From assembly GCF_017591435.1 (NCBI RefSeq), contig NC_059300.1:1533718-1597717 (forward strand): a DNA stretch of 64,000 nt. Direction: 5' to 3'. Source of the stretch: Portunus trituberculatus. Taxonomy: Eukaryota; Arthropoda; Malacostraca; Decapoda; Portunidae. Position 1 is the first letter of the stretch, and each line of letters begins with the position of its first letter. Of this stretch, positions 1 to 11,311 are shown piece after piece. The notes beneath the pieces were generated by a model, which was not told the origin of the DNA, made no database searches, and worked only from the letters and a program-made list of their open reading frames with translations. The translations under genes and the position numbers were made by a program.

Positions 1-439
1 CTCTTGGAATATTGCGTTCAAGCATAGTGCCCTTATTACCAGAAAATAAAACAAATAAATTATAACGAGTTAAATGTAGAATAGCAAAAAATGATAACGG
101 GCCTAAGATAAAAATCATACGAAAACGACTAAAAAACGATTTGATACAAGCGTTCAAAATCATCAAAGGCATTGATAACATGAACTGTAGTAAATATTTC
201 ACGTTAGATCTTTCAAATTACAAGCAAGGAAGCGGTTGAAAAATTCTTGAAAAATCCCACAACTCGTGAATAAAAAAAAAAAAAATAAATAAATAAATAA
301 ATAATAAGACCAAAAAAGTCCACCATGTGTAGTTATCTACATAATAAGCTTGCTCGAAACGTGATAGACTGCAATACAGTATAAAGCATCGTAACCGCCG
401 TTTTGAGAAAAGTTTTCCTCAAATTTGAGGTTAACAACG
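1..439. other. AT-rich sequence without recognised gene
   Basis: No ORF or repeat family was recognised. There is an A-rich run followed by (AAAT)n at about 271-306, which could be a retroposon tail, but no body could be attached to it. Confidence 0.5.
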
Positions 440-650
440 TTTTTTTTTTTTTTTTTTTATACCATGTGGGCTTTTCGCGGGAATTTATGGGCTAAAGAGG
501 ATACTTTTTAGGTTACCTCCTATCTCAAAGCCCATCCGCTAGGAAACCGTTGCCCCGAGTGAGGAAGCCCACCCTACACTCGGACCGTGGACAGGATTCG
601 AACCCGTGCGCTTGGAGACCCCTCGGACCCCAAAGCACGCATGGTTCCAC
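440..650 (-). mobile_element. tRNA-derived SINE (SINE-II), complete-looking copy
   Basis: Read on the minus strand, a tRNA-like head with a B-box-type motif (GGTTCGAATCC, + strand 595-605) is followed by a unique body and a poly(A) tail, seen as poly(T) at 440-458. This is the order of a tRNA-derived SINE. A diverged relative lies at about 16790-16930 in a crn intron, which supports a repeat family rather than a tRNA gene. The head does not fold into a clean cloverleaf by eye. No target-site duplication was identified. Confidence 0.65.
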
Positions 651-888
651 CTTGCCTCTGGGAAATGGTGGCACCTCATTCAATTTATTTTCATTCTTTA
701 CTATATATTTTTTTCGTGGTTTTACTTTTCTAACTTCTTAAAGTATCTATTTCCTATCTGTTTTCCTGTACGGCTTATGCCTGAAGGACTGGAAGTTGGG
801 GAGAGAACCTTTTGCTTCGCCATTCGTTACTTCCAGTCCGTAGGTCAGGTCAAGTCATGAGGTCTGTTGTGACTTGTTCTTCTTTATA

Positions 889-910
889 ACACACACACAC
901 ACACACACAC
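889..910. repeat. (AC)n microsatellite at SINE-I 5' junction
   Basis: About 11 AC units directly abut the tRNA-like head of the SINE at 911. The same (AC)n-to-SINE junction recurs at 8960, 32455 and, on the minus strand, 60087. Confidence 0.9.
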
Positions 911-1212
911 TCGGCCCGGTAGCTCAGTGGTTAGAGCGCTGGGTTCACAAGCCAGAGGACCGGGGTTCGATTCCCCGGCCGGGTGGAGATATTTGGGTGT
1001 GTCTCCTTTCACGTGTAGCCCCTGTTCACCTAGCAGTGAGTAGTTACGGGATGTAAATCAAAGAGTTGTGACCTTGTTGTCCCGGTGTGTGGAGTGTGCC
1101 TGGTCTCAGGCCTATCCGAAGATCGGAAACAATGAGCTCTGAGCTCGTTCCGTAGGGTAACGTCTGGCTGTCTCGTCAGAGACTGCAGCAGATCAAACAG
1201 TGAATTACACAC
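911..1212 (+). mobile_element. SINE-I copy 1, tRNA-Val-like head
   Basis: The head (about 913-985) has A-box (TAGCTCAGTGG) and B-box (GGTTCGATTCC) motifs. Its anticodon arm has the loop TTCACAA, so the anticodon would be CAC (valine). It is followed by a conserved body ("cctgttcacctagcagtgag" region, then "gagctctgagctcg") and an AC-rich end near 1200-1212. The same body occurs at 1213-1417, 8961-9951, 32456-32754 and 59803-60086, so this is a dispersed SINE and not a functional tRNA gene. Confidence 0.85.
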
Positions 1213-1417
1213 AGTACACTCGGCTCACAAATCGACAAGGCCCGAGTTTGAATCCCGGGCACGACTAGGCAAAGTGTGTAGCCCCTATTCACCTAGCAAT
1301 AAACAGGTACAGAATGTAACTCGAGGGGTTGTGGCCTCGCTTCCCCGGTGTGTGGAGTGTGGTGTGGTCTCAGTCCTGCCTGAAGATCGGTCAGTATATA
1401 AGCTCTGAGTTCTTCCG
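1213..1417 (+). mobile_element. SINE-I copy 2, truncated
   Basis: This copy starts inside the head (anticodon-loop-like CTCACAA, then a B-box-like GAGTTTGAATCCCGG). It keeps the body motifs (tagcccctattcacctagca; gatcggtcag) and stops at about 1417, where an ATCGG-rich element begins. It joins copy 1 through an AC-rich stretch, so two SINEs sit head to tail. Confidence 0.7.
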
Positions 1418-3039
<1,622 letters not shown>

Positions 3040-3539
3040 NNNNNNNNNNNNNNNNNNNNNNNNNNNNNNNNNNNNNNNNNNNNNNNNNNNNNNNNNNNNN
3101 NNNNNNNNNNNNNNNNNNNNNNNNNNNNNNNNNNNNNNNNNNNNNNNNNNNNNNNNNNNNNNNNNNNNNNNNNNNNNNNNNNNNNNNNNNNNNNNNNNNN
3201 NNNNNNNNNNNNNNNNNNNNNNNNNNNNNNNNNNNNNNNNNNNNNNNNNNNNNNNNNNNNNNNNNNNNNNNNNNNNNNNNNNNNNNNNNNNNNNNNNNNN
3301 NNNNNNNNNNNNNNNNNNNNNNNNNNNNNNNNNNNNNNNNNNNNNNNNNNNNNNNNNNNNNNNNNNNNNNNNNNNNNNNNNNNNNNNNNNNNNNNNNNNN
3401 NNNNNNNNNNNNNNNNNNNNNNNNNNNNNNNNNNNNNNNNNNNNNNNNNNNNNNNNNNNNNNNNNNNNNNNNNNNNNNNNNNNNNNNNNNNNNNNNNNNN
3501 NNNNNNNNNNNNNNNNNNNNNNNNNNNNNNNNNNNNNNN
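3040..3539. other. Assembly gap (500 N)
   Basis: Exactly 500 N, a conventional placeholder size. The 5' part of the following LINE, and possibly a distal crn exon, could be hidden here. Confidence 0.98.
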
Positions 3540-5913
3540 GCCGCCACTGCACGGTTGCTCACTGATCACATCATCGAGACTGCTGATGCTCTACGACTTC
3601 AACCGCTTGGATATCAGTGAAATCCTGCACCAGCTACACCTCACCCAGGTCGTGGACTTCCCCACCCACCACCAGTCCACCCTTGACCTTATCATGACAG
3701 ACCTGAGCCAGCAGTACTCGCCTCCCAAGCCACTCCCCCCCATGGGACGCAGCACCCACCTCTCCATCCTGTGGACACCCATCCCCACCACCTCGGTTCC
3801 CAGGTCAACTGTCACCAGATCCCACAGGCTCATGCCTGACTCCGCCATGAGGGAATTTGGGCAGTGGCTGACACATCACCCGTGGACCGAGGTACTGGAG
3901 GAGGAAGACGTCCACAAAATGGCGGAACTACTTCACCACCACAACGGAAGCGTTCCACCACTACTTTCCCACCAAGGACATCACAGTGGACCCATCTGAT
4001 GCCCCTTGGATGACGCCCTGCATCAAACGACTCCTTCGTCAGCGTGACAGGGCTTTCCACTCTAGCCCTGACCAGTACAGGAGTTTAAGGAACAGAGTTA
4101 TCAGGGAAATTAAAAAAGCCAAGGCAAGCTACTACCCAGACAAAATTCACCATCTCAAGCTTACTAACAACAGACAGTGGTATGACAAGATTAAGTCTTT
4201 GTGTGGTTTACAAAAGCAAGCCTCTTCTTTTCCCTGTGTTTCACACCTTTCACCTGACAGCGCGGCCGAAGAGATTAACGGTCACTTCGCTGCGATCTGT
4301 CAGACACTCCCTCCCCTTCACTCCACTACTCTCCCAGCCTCCTCCTCTCCACCCCTTGTCCAGGAGGTTGATGTTTACAGGAAGCTTCTTAAATTTAAAC
4401 TAAACAGATCCACCACTCCCACTGACCTCCCCATCAAAATTTACAGAGAATTTGCCCCAGAACTTGCCACACCCCTTTGCTCTATCATCAATGCCTCCCT
4501 TTCTCAACATTCCTGCCCCGATGACTGGAAGACATCTTACGTCACCCCCCTCCCCAAAATTTCTAATCCACAGTCACTGAATGATCTAAGACCAGTCGCC
4601 ATCACCCCTATACCCAGCCTTATCTGTGAAGATTTTGTGTTCGACTGGGCCTATAACAAAATTTGTAACTCTATTGACACACAACAATTTGGCAATATTA
4701 AATCCACCTCCACATCTCACTACCTTGTCAGCTTCCTGGAATTCGTCCACAGCCACCTGGACAAACGCAACACTTCTCTAGCTATTGCTTTTGTGGACTT
4801 CAGAAAGGCCTTTGATCTTGTTGATCACACTGTTGTGATAAATAAAGCCATCACCCTGGGTCTCTCTCCCTGATAGCGTGGCTGGCAGACTTCCTCACGG
4901 GAAGGTGTCAGGCCGTTCGTTATCAGGGCTCTGTCTCCTCTGTTTCCAACAGCTCACATGCAGGGTCCCTCAGGGGACCAAGATGGGTCCACTGTGTTTC
5001 TTCATCCTTATCAACGATGCTCGTCCACACCCCCACCGCTGGAAGTATGTGGACGACTGCACCGTGGGCGTACCCGTCAACAACACCAACCCAGACTTCT
5101 CAGCACTGCAGTCCACTCTTAACCAACTACAGACGTGGACGGAGGACAACAAAATGACCATCAACCACACCAAGACCGTGGTGATGCACATTTGTACCTC
5201 CACAGCAGCAGTCCCCCTCCCCAGCTTTCTGTGGGCCCTCACTCCCTCCAGGTGGTCCGCAGCACCAAGCTTCTAGGTGTCTTGGTGGATGATCAGTTAA
5301 CATGGAAGCAGCATGTTTCCAACATCATCAGGTCAGCCTCATATAAAATCTATTTACTGCGCCGACTCAGGTCCCTGGGAGCACCGGCAGATGAGCTGAG
5401 GGGAGTGTACCTCACCTTTATACTCCCTAAGCTCATGTACGCCGCCCCAGCGTGGTCCTCCTCCCTGAACCTCACACAACGACAACAGCTGGAGGGGGTT
5501 CAGAGGAGGGCGTTCAGGGTCATCCTTGGGCCTGCCTACATGTCCTATGAGGACGCCCTGACCTGCCTGAGTCTGCCGAGGCTGGCCACAAGACACCAGG
5601 AAGCCTTGGAAAAATTTGGGGAAGGACTGCTGCGTCATCCACGTCTCCGCCACCTGCTACCCCCCGACGTGCCTCCCCCTGCTCGTGCCACCCGACACCA
5701 TAATTGCGTGGCGCCTTTGAGAGCACCGCGCACGGATCGGTACCGACTTAGCGCGGTGCCCACTATTGTGTGAGCCTTAAATAAATAAGTGAATTCTAGG
5801 TTAAGTTTATCCATAGTTAGGTTAAGCATTTTTAGTTCATTGTGGTAATGTCCCCCTGTACATTTTCAGTGTAATTTTTTACATTGCCTAACTAATAAAC
5901 CGTTTATTATTAT

Positions 5914-5918
<5 letters not shown>
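3540..5918 (+). pseudogene. LINE A: non-LTR retrotransposon, 5' lost in gap, ORF broken
   Basis: A partial endonuclease C-terminus (DFN motif and a typical conserved "STLDLIMTD" stretch, 3590-3700) is followed by the linker and a reverse transcriptase. RT motif A is FVDFRKAFDLVDH (about 4790-4830), motif B is VPQGTKMGP (about 4966) and motif C is YVDD (about 5048). The C-terminal domain reads on in another frame to 5773. There is a stop at 4873 and at least two frameshifts, so the copy is dead. The 3' end is an AATAAA-like stretch and a short (TTA)n at 5905-5917. The clade is uncertain: the layout fits the CR1/L2/Jockey group. The EN N-terminus would lie in the gap. Confidence 0.8.

Positions 5919-5966
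<48 letters not shown>
5917..5966. repeat. (AC)n between LINE A and CR1A copy 1
   Basis: About 25 AC units. CR1A copy 1 starts immediately after the last unit. Confidence 0.95.
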
Positions 5967-5968
<2 letters not shown>

Positions 5969-7490
5969 TTGGATATTAATAAATCAATGAGGCCTGATGG
6001 CATATCTGGGAGGTTGCTAAAAGAATGTAAGGATCAATTGTTGAAGATTTGATATTGTGGAAACCTCCATACGAACAGGAATAGTCCCGAAAGAGTGGAA
6101 AAGAGCTGACATTGTGCCTATATATAAGAATGGTAGTAGAATGGAACCGTTAAATTACAGACCAGTATCGTTGACTAGTATATTGTGCAAGGTATGTGAA
6201 GAAGTAATTAAAGCTAAGTGGAGTGAGTATCTAGAAAGTGAAAACATTCTGAGTGAAAGACAGTTTGGTTTCAGAAAAGGAAGATCGTATGATCCAATTT
6301 ATTATGTTTTTATTCAAGAGTGACTGACATACTACAACATAGAGAGGGATGGGTGGATGCTATCTACCTGGACTTGAGAAAGGCCTTTGATAAAGTGCCA
6401 CACAATAGACTGATGTGGAAACTAAAGAAGATTGGAGGAGTAAGTGATAAACTAGCAAAATGGATGGAAAATTACTTAGTGGGAAGAGAAATGCGAACAG
6501 TGGTGAAAGGAAGGAAGTCCGAGTGGAAGAAGGTAACCAGTGGAGTTACACAATGGTCAGTGCTTGGTCCTATCATGTTTTTGATTTATGTTAATGATAT
6601 GCCAGTAGGAATTGACAGTTACATGAATATGTTCACGGACGATACTAAAATTATGAGGAGAGTAAAGAATGTGGAAGATTGTAACAAGTTACAGGAAGAT
6701 CTTGATAAAATATATGAGTGGAGTAAGGAGTGGCAGATGGAATTTAATATAGACAAGACCCATGTTATGAAAATGGGAAGAAGTAGATACAGACCAAACA
6801 GGGATTACAGGCTGGGTGATGAGAAAATTGAAGAGACCAATGAGGAGAAAGTCTTAGGAGTAACCGTGCAAAACACTTTGTCACCGGAAAAACACATTAA
6901 CAAGATATTTTGGAAAACATATAACATGCTTCAAAATATTGGCCTTGCATTCCACTACCTAGATGAAGGAATGATGAAGAAGATATTATGCACCTTAATA
7001 AGACCCCAGTTAGAATATGCAGCTTGTCTGGTCACCGATATGAAGAAAAATGTGAAGAAGGTGGAAAGGGTACAGAGGCTGGCAACAAGGATGGTACCAG
7101 GACTCAGGGAGTTAGACTATGAGGAAAGACTGAGGAAACTGGGGCTGACCACATTAGAAGAGAGAAGAACAAGAGGAGACATGATAACTATGTATAAATT
7201 GGTGAACAAGATTGACATATTGGACAGAGTTGATAAAGGTGACCACAAGTAATTATCTCCGGGGACATGGAAAAAAGCTAATAAAAGACATCTGTCTAAA
7301 TGACGTGAGAAAATACAGTTTCCCGCATCGTAGTATTGATAAGTGGAATAAACTGAGCAGTGATGTCGTTGATGCAGTGTGTGTCAATCAGATGAAAGAG
7401 AGATGTGACAGGAGTGGACAAGGAGACAGGACACAGAGCTTAGCTCGGGCCCTGTAATACACAAATAGGTAAATACAAATAGGTAAATAC
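5967..7490 (+). pseudogene. CR1A LINE copy 1, 5'-truncated RT fragment
   Basis: The RT domain runs from just before the NYRPVSLTS block (about 6155) through motif A (YLDLRKAFDKVPH, about 6365) to the thumb and C-terminal region (to about 7400). Motif B reads VTQWSVLGP where sister copies have VPQ(G/E)SVLGP, and motif C reads FTDD instead of FADD, so catalysis should be lost. Frameshifts occur near 6050, 6320 and 7240. The 3' end has two copies of a 14-bp unit ending GGTAAATAC, followed by (AC)n. The family belongs to the CR1 clade by its RT and C-terminal motifs. Sister copies are at 28385, 32755 and 38571. Confidence 0.85.
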
Positions 7491-7515
7491 ACACACACAC
7501 ACACACACACACACA
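7489..7515. repeat. (AC)n between CR1A copy 1 and CR1B copy 1
   Basis: The tract continues the CR1A tail, and CR1B starts at 7516 without spacer. Confidence 0.9.
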
Positions 7516-8892
7516 GGGAGGCAGTAAGGAAGAGCCTCTTAACTATAGACCTGTGTCTCTAACAAGCGTGGTTGGTAAGATTTGTGAGAGGGTGATAAAG
7601 AAATATTGGATACGGTTCCTGGAGGATCATAAGTTATTATCGGATCATCAATTTGGCTTTAGGAAAGGGAGGTCATGTGTAACAAATCTACTGAGCTTTT
7701 ATTCAAGAGTGGTTGACAAAATACAAGAGAGAGGGATGGATGGACTGTGTATATTTGGATTTAAAGAAAGCTTTTGACAAGGTACCTCACATGAGACTGC
7801 TATGGAAATTAGAGATTTATGGAGGACTGAAAGGAAAAGTGTTAAAGTGGATGGAAAACTACTTGAGATGGAGGGAGATGAGAACGGTAATAAGGGATGC
7901 AAAGTCGGACTGGTTGGTGGTGGAGAGTGGAGTCCCACAAGGCTCAGTGCTGGCACCAATACTTTTCCTTGTATATATTAATGACATGCCAGAGGAGTAA
8001 ACAGTTATATTAATTTGTTTGCAGATGATGCGAAGTTGTGTAGGTGTGTGAAGAGTGAAGAAGATTGTGAAATTTTACAGGCAGATCTGGATAAGATTTG
8101 GGAGTGGAGCAAGAGGTGGCAAATGGAATTTAATCTGAGCAAAAGTCATGTGATGGAGATGGGAAAGAGTGGAAGACGGCCAAGAGGGTCATATAAGATG
8201 GGTGAAGAAGTAGTGTTGAAAAGGTGGAAAAGGAAAAGGATTTGGGAGTGATAATACAAGACCATGGGCAGTTTGAGGCTCATATTGATAAGATGTTTGG
8301 AGAAACGTATAATTTGATAAGAAATATTGGATTAGCCTTCCATTATATGGATAAAGATATGATGAAGAAATTAATTAGTACGGTAATTAGACCAAGATTG
8401 GAATATGCTGGAGTGGTTTGGTCCCCTTATAAAAGAAGCATATAAGGAAGTTGGAGAGATTGCAGAGAATGGCAACAAAAATGGTTCCGGAATTGGCAGA
8501 AATGACCTATGAGGAGAGATTAAAAGAAATGAATTTGCTTACCTTGGAACAAAGAAGAGAAAGAGGAGATTTAATACAGGTTTATAAACTGTTGAACGGA
8601 CTGGATGAAGTGGATAATGAGCAAATGATGTTGAGAGAGGAAAACTTAAATAGAACTACGAGATCGCATAGTAAAAAGATAGCCAAGGGAATATGCTTGA
8701 AGGATGTGAAGAAATATAGTTTCCCACAAAGATGTGTGGAGGTGTGGAATGGTTTGAGTGAGGAGGTGGTGTCAGCGAGGAGTGTGCATAGTTTTAAAGG
8801 AAAGTTGGATGTGTGTAGATATGGAGACGGGGCCACACGAGTATGATACCCAGGCCCTGTAAAATTACAACTAGGTGAATACAACTAGGTGA

Positions 8893-8894
<2 letters not shown>
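7516..8894 (+). pseudogene. CR1B LINE copy 1, 5'-truncated RT fragment
   Basis: This is a second CR1 family, distinct from CR1A in sequence but with the same layout. The RT fingers region (FGFRKGRSCVTNLLSF, about 7650) is followed by motif A (YLDLKKAFDKVPH), motif B (VPQGSVLAP, about 7933) and motif C (FADD, about 8018). The C-terminal region runs to 8846. Frameshifts near 7712, 8000, 8220 and 8447 break the ORF. The 3' end is two 14-bp units (consensus ending GGTGAATAC) leading into (AC)n. CR1B copies also lie at 58820-59790 and 60107-64000 on the minus strand. Confidence 0.85.

Positions 8895-8960
<66 letters not shown>
8895..8960. repeat. (AC)n between CR1B copy 1 and SINE-I copy 3
   Basis: About 33 AC units between the CR1B 3' end and the SINE head. 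The same order (CR1B, AC tract, SINE-I) is seen reading the minus strand at 60107-59803. Confidence 0.95.
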
Positions 8961-8962
<2 letters not shown>

Positions 8963-9316
8963 GTAGTGTAGTGGTTAGCACGCTCGACTCACAATCGAGA
9001 GGCCCGGGTTTGAGTCCCGGTAAGCAGTGAGGCAAATGAGAAAGCCTCTTAACCCTTTCACTACGGTGACGCCTATGTGGGTGTCATGAAGCCCCAGTAG
9101 CAAATACGGTGACACCTATGTCGACGTCATATTTCTTTTCTGAGCTTTCTTCAGTTCAGTTGTCCCGTATAGTGTGTTGGATACCAACTACACACGCTGT
9201 ATGCTGTCCTTGAAATCCTAGTGCTCCTCCCACCATCCTTGTCTCCACCAATCATAAAAGATAAGCTACATGCATCCTGCTTTGTGTCTAAAATTACCCA
9301 ATGGCATAGACTGTTC

Positions 9317-9360
<44 letters not shown>

Positions 9361-9951
9361 CCTCTCCCTTCCCTCCCTCCCCCTTTTCCTCTCAAAAGAT
9401 AAGCTACATGCGTCCCGCTTGTGTCTGAAATATTAGCAAATGTCTCTCTCTCTCTCCTCCCTTCGTCTCCCTCTCCCTTCCCTCCCTCCCCCTCTTCCTC
9501 TCGAAAGATAAGTTACATGCGTCCCGCTTGTGTCTAATATTAGCAAATGTCACTCTCTCTCTCTTTTTCTTTGAAGAGAGAAGCGTCCACTTTCCTCTTC
9601 GAAGGCGACATAGTGACTAAAAAATAGCAGCATAATACACAAAGACGACAAGTATGACAAGCTTGCACAAGTTTCCCACGCTTGGGCGCGCAGCACTACC
9701 ACCCGTATATCATTCAGACGGGCTTTTTTAACATCTGGCGCGAAGGGGTTAATATGTGGTCCCTGTTCACCTAGCAGTAAATAGGTACGGGATGTAACTC
9801 GAGGGGTTGTGGCCTCGCTTTCCCACTGTGTGTTGTGTGTTGATGTGGTCTCAGTCCTACCCGAAGATCGGTCTATGAGCTCTGAGCTCGCTCCGTAATG
9901 GGGAAGACTGGCTGGGTGACCAGCAAGCGACCGAGGTGAATTACACACACA
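8961..9951 (+). mobile_element. SINE-I copy 3 with alternative tRNA head, split by MITE
   Basis: The head (GTAGTGTAGTGG A-box; GGTTTGAGTCCC B-box) differs from the head of copies 1 and 4, yet the body is homologous (gtccctgttcacctagcagt; gatcggtctatgagctctga). The SINE runs 8961-9052 and resumes at 9749. The intervening 9053-9748 is a TTAA-flanked insertion. It ends with an AC-rich tail (ttacacacaca) near 9951. An uninterrupted relative is at 59803-60086 on the minus strand. Confidence 0.85.
9053..9748. mobile_element. piggyBac-like MITE inserted in SINE-I (TTAA duplication)
   Basis: TTAA occurs on both sides (9049-9052 and 9749-9752). Ends are CCCTTTC at the left and GAAGGGG at the right, a short imperfect inverted repeat typical of piggyBac-derived MITEs. 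Removing the insert restores the SINE-I body seen at 59803-60086. The interior is noncoding, with CT-rich tracts and three tandem copies of a unit beginning AAAGATAAG(C/T)TACATGC (about 9257, 9396 and 9505). No transposase is present, so the element is nonautonomous. Confidence 0.75.
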
Positions 9952-9969
9952 ATGTCCTATGAGGAAAAT

Positions 9970-10800
9970 CAAAGTGGAGACTCAATACTCGAACATCTAA
10001 ATGCTCGAACGCAAAATTTTGATTCAGTACTTGAAAAAATACCTTATAGTCGAACATCCACACACGTGGTTGTAAACAAAAATTCCCTGGTGTCCCCCTT
10101 CCCCCTCTGCCAGTTGTGACGTGCTGCCGCAGTCATCAGAATAACATTCCCTTGCATTCTATCTGTAGCTTTTCATTTATAAACTTACATTAACACCACA
10201 GGCTTATTAGTGGTGAAAATATCTGGCAATCAAACGGCCGCACATTTGGTTGTATACAAAGCTCTTTCATCTTCCTTCTTGCAGCCGCCACTGTACTGTG
10301 TGTATTACGGTATACCGTAATACCGGTATACCGATGCCGGTGTACATCCTTAGTCCTGCCGCAGTCTTGAGAAAAACAACATTTTTCTGCATTCTGTCGG
10401 TAGTTTATCATTTACAAACTTACGATGGGACTAAAGAGGCTTATTCATGGTGAAAATAAGAAATCTGGTGAGAGTGCAAGTGTTAGTGAGCCACAGCCCT
10501 CCATTAGTGGATTCACAGGAATCACACCAGGAGAAACTTTACGGACATTTTCATGGATGGTGACTCATCCTCCAGCGACCTCCCTCCTCCTCCCCTCCTC
10601 TTCTAAGTTATCCTTCACCAGCCTTCACTTATATATAAAAATTGTAAAAAAAAATACATTGATATTTTGTATACACGAGGTTTTGCTAAGATTAGAATGA
10701 ATTAACTGAATTACCTGATTTATAGGTATCAATAGTCAAACTTTTTAATACTCAAACAGCCATTTGGAATGAATTAAGTTCGAGTATTGAATCTCCACTG
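9970..10800. mobile_element. Tigger/pogo-like MITE
   Basis: Inverted terminal repeats: the left end starts AAAGTGGAGACTCAATACTC, and the right end complement is CAGTGGAGATTCAATACTCG. TA follows the right end, as expected for Tc1/mariner-superfamily elements. CAGTGGAG-type ends fit the Tigger/pogo group. Two diverged internal copies of a roughly 100-bp unit are present (about 10130-10230 and 10350-10460). A short frame at 10425-10600 may be a transposase remnant but has no recognisable motif. It contains a perfect 16-bp palindrome at 10305-10320. Confidence 0.65.
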
Positions 10801-11041
10801 TATTCTCAAAAGTGAAGGACCCCAATTTTCATATGTACCATTAAAATCAACTATGAATTCTCAAATTGTGACAATTTTCAGATCTATACCAAAATTATTA
10901 TAAAATGAAATACTGAAAGCTGATACAATAAATTCTAGAAGAAAAGAATCATAAATGGAATATCAATCATAAAATCATCAGAAAAGTTAAGTATCAAGGA
11001 GTAATAATTCAAGAAGCTGTTGAAAATCAGATAAAACTCAC
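10801..11041. other. crn intron 7, visible part
   Basis: AT-rich sequence directly downstream (in gene sense) of crn exon 7. The intron formally continues left through the repeats to beyond the window, because no further crn exon is recognisable. Confidence 0.6.
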
Positions 11042-11311
11042 CTCAAAGTCAATGTAGGATTTCCACATGTACTCTGGCATGTCAAGCCGTGGCTGACATA
11101 TGGCTAGCTCATAGATGCCTCGTGCCCTCTCAGAGTCATTCAGCATTGCCTCCAGCGTGGCAAACTGGATCCACATCTTACAGTTTTCAGGATCAAACTC
11201 TGCCCACTTCTCATACAGCTTCCGACACCGATCAAACTCACGAAGCTTGATCTCTAAGTCGATGTAGCCTCTGAACAGCTTGTGTTTTGGGCACATGCCA
11301 ATTGCTTGACC
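11042..11311 (-). CDS. crn: crn exon 7
   Basis: Ninety codons, residues 432-521 (GQAIGMCPKHKLFRGYIDLE to WKSYIDFE). Acceptor CTTATAG, donor GTGAGT. The protein must continue, but the next exon is not found within the window. Confidence 0.93.

Noticed and set aside
914..985. Functional tRNA-Val gene
   Set aside because: The cloverleaf-like head is followed by a conserved SINE body present in five copies, and the acceptor stem has G-U pairs at both ends.
10425..10700. Transposase ORF in the Tigger-like MITE
   Set aside because: Only a short Ser/Pro-rich frame without CENP-B-type or DDE motifs.
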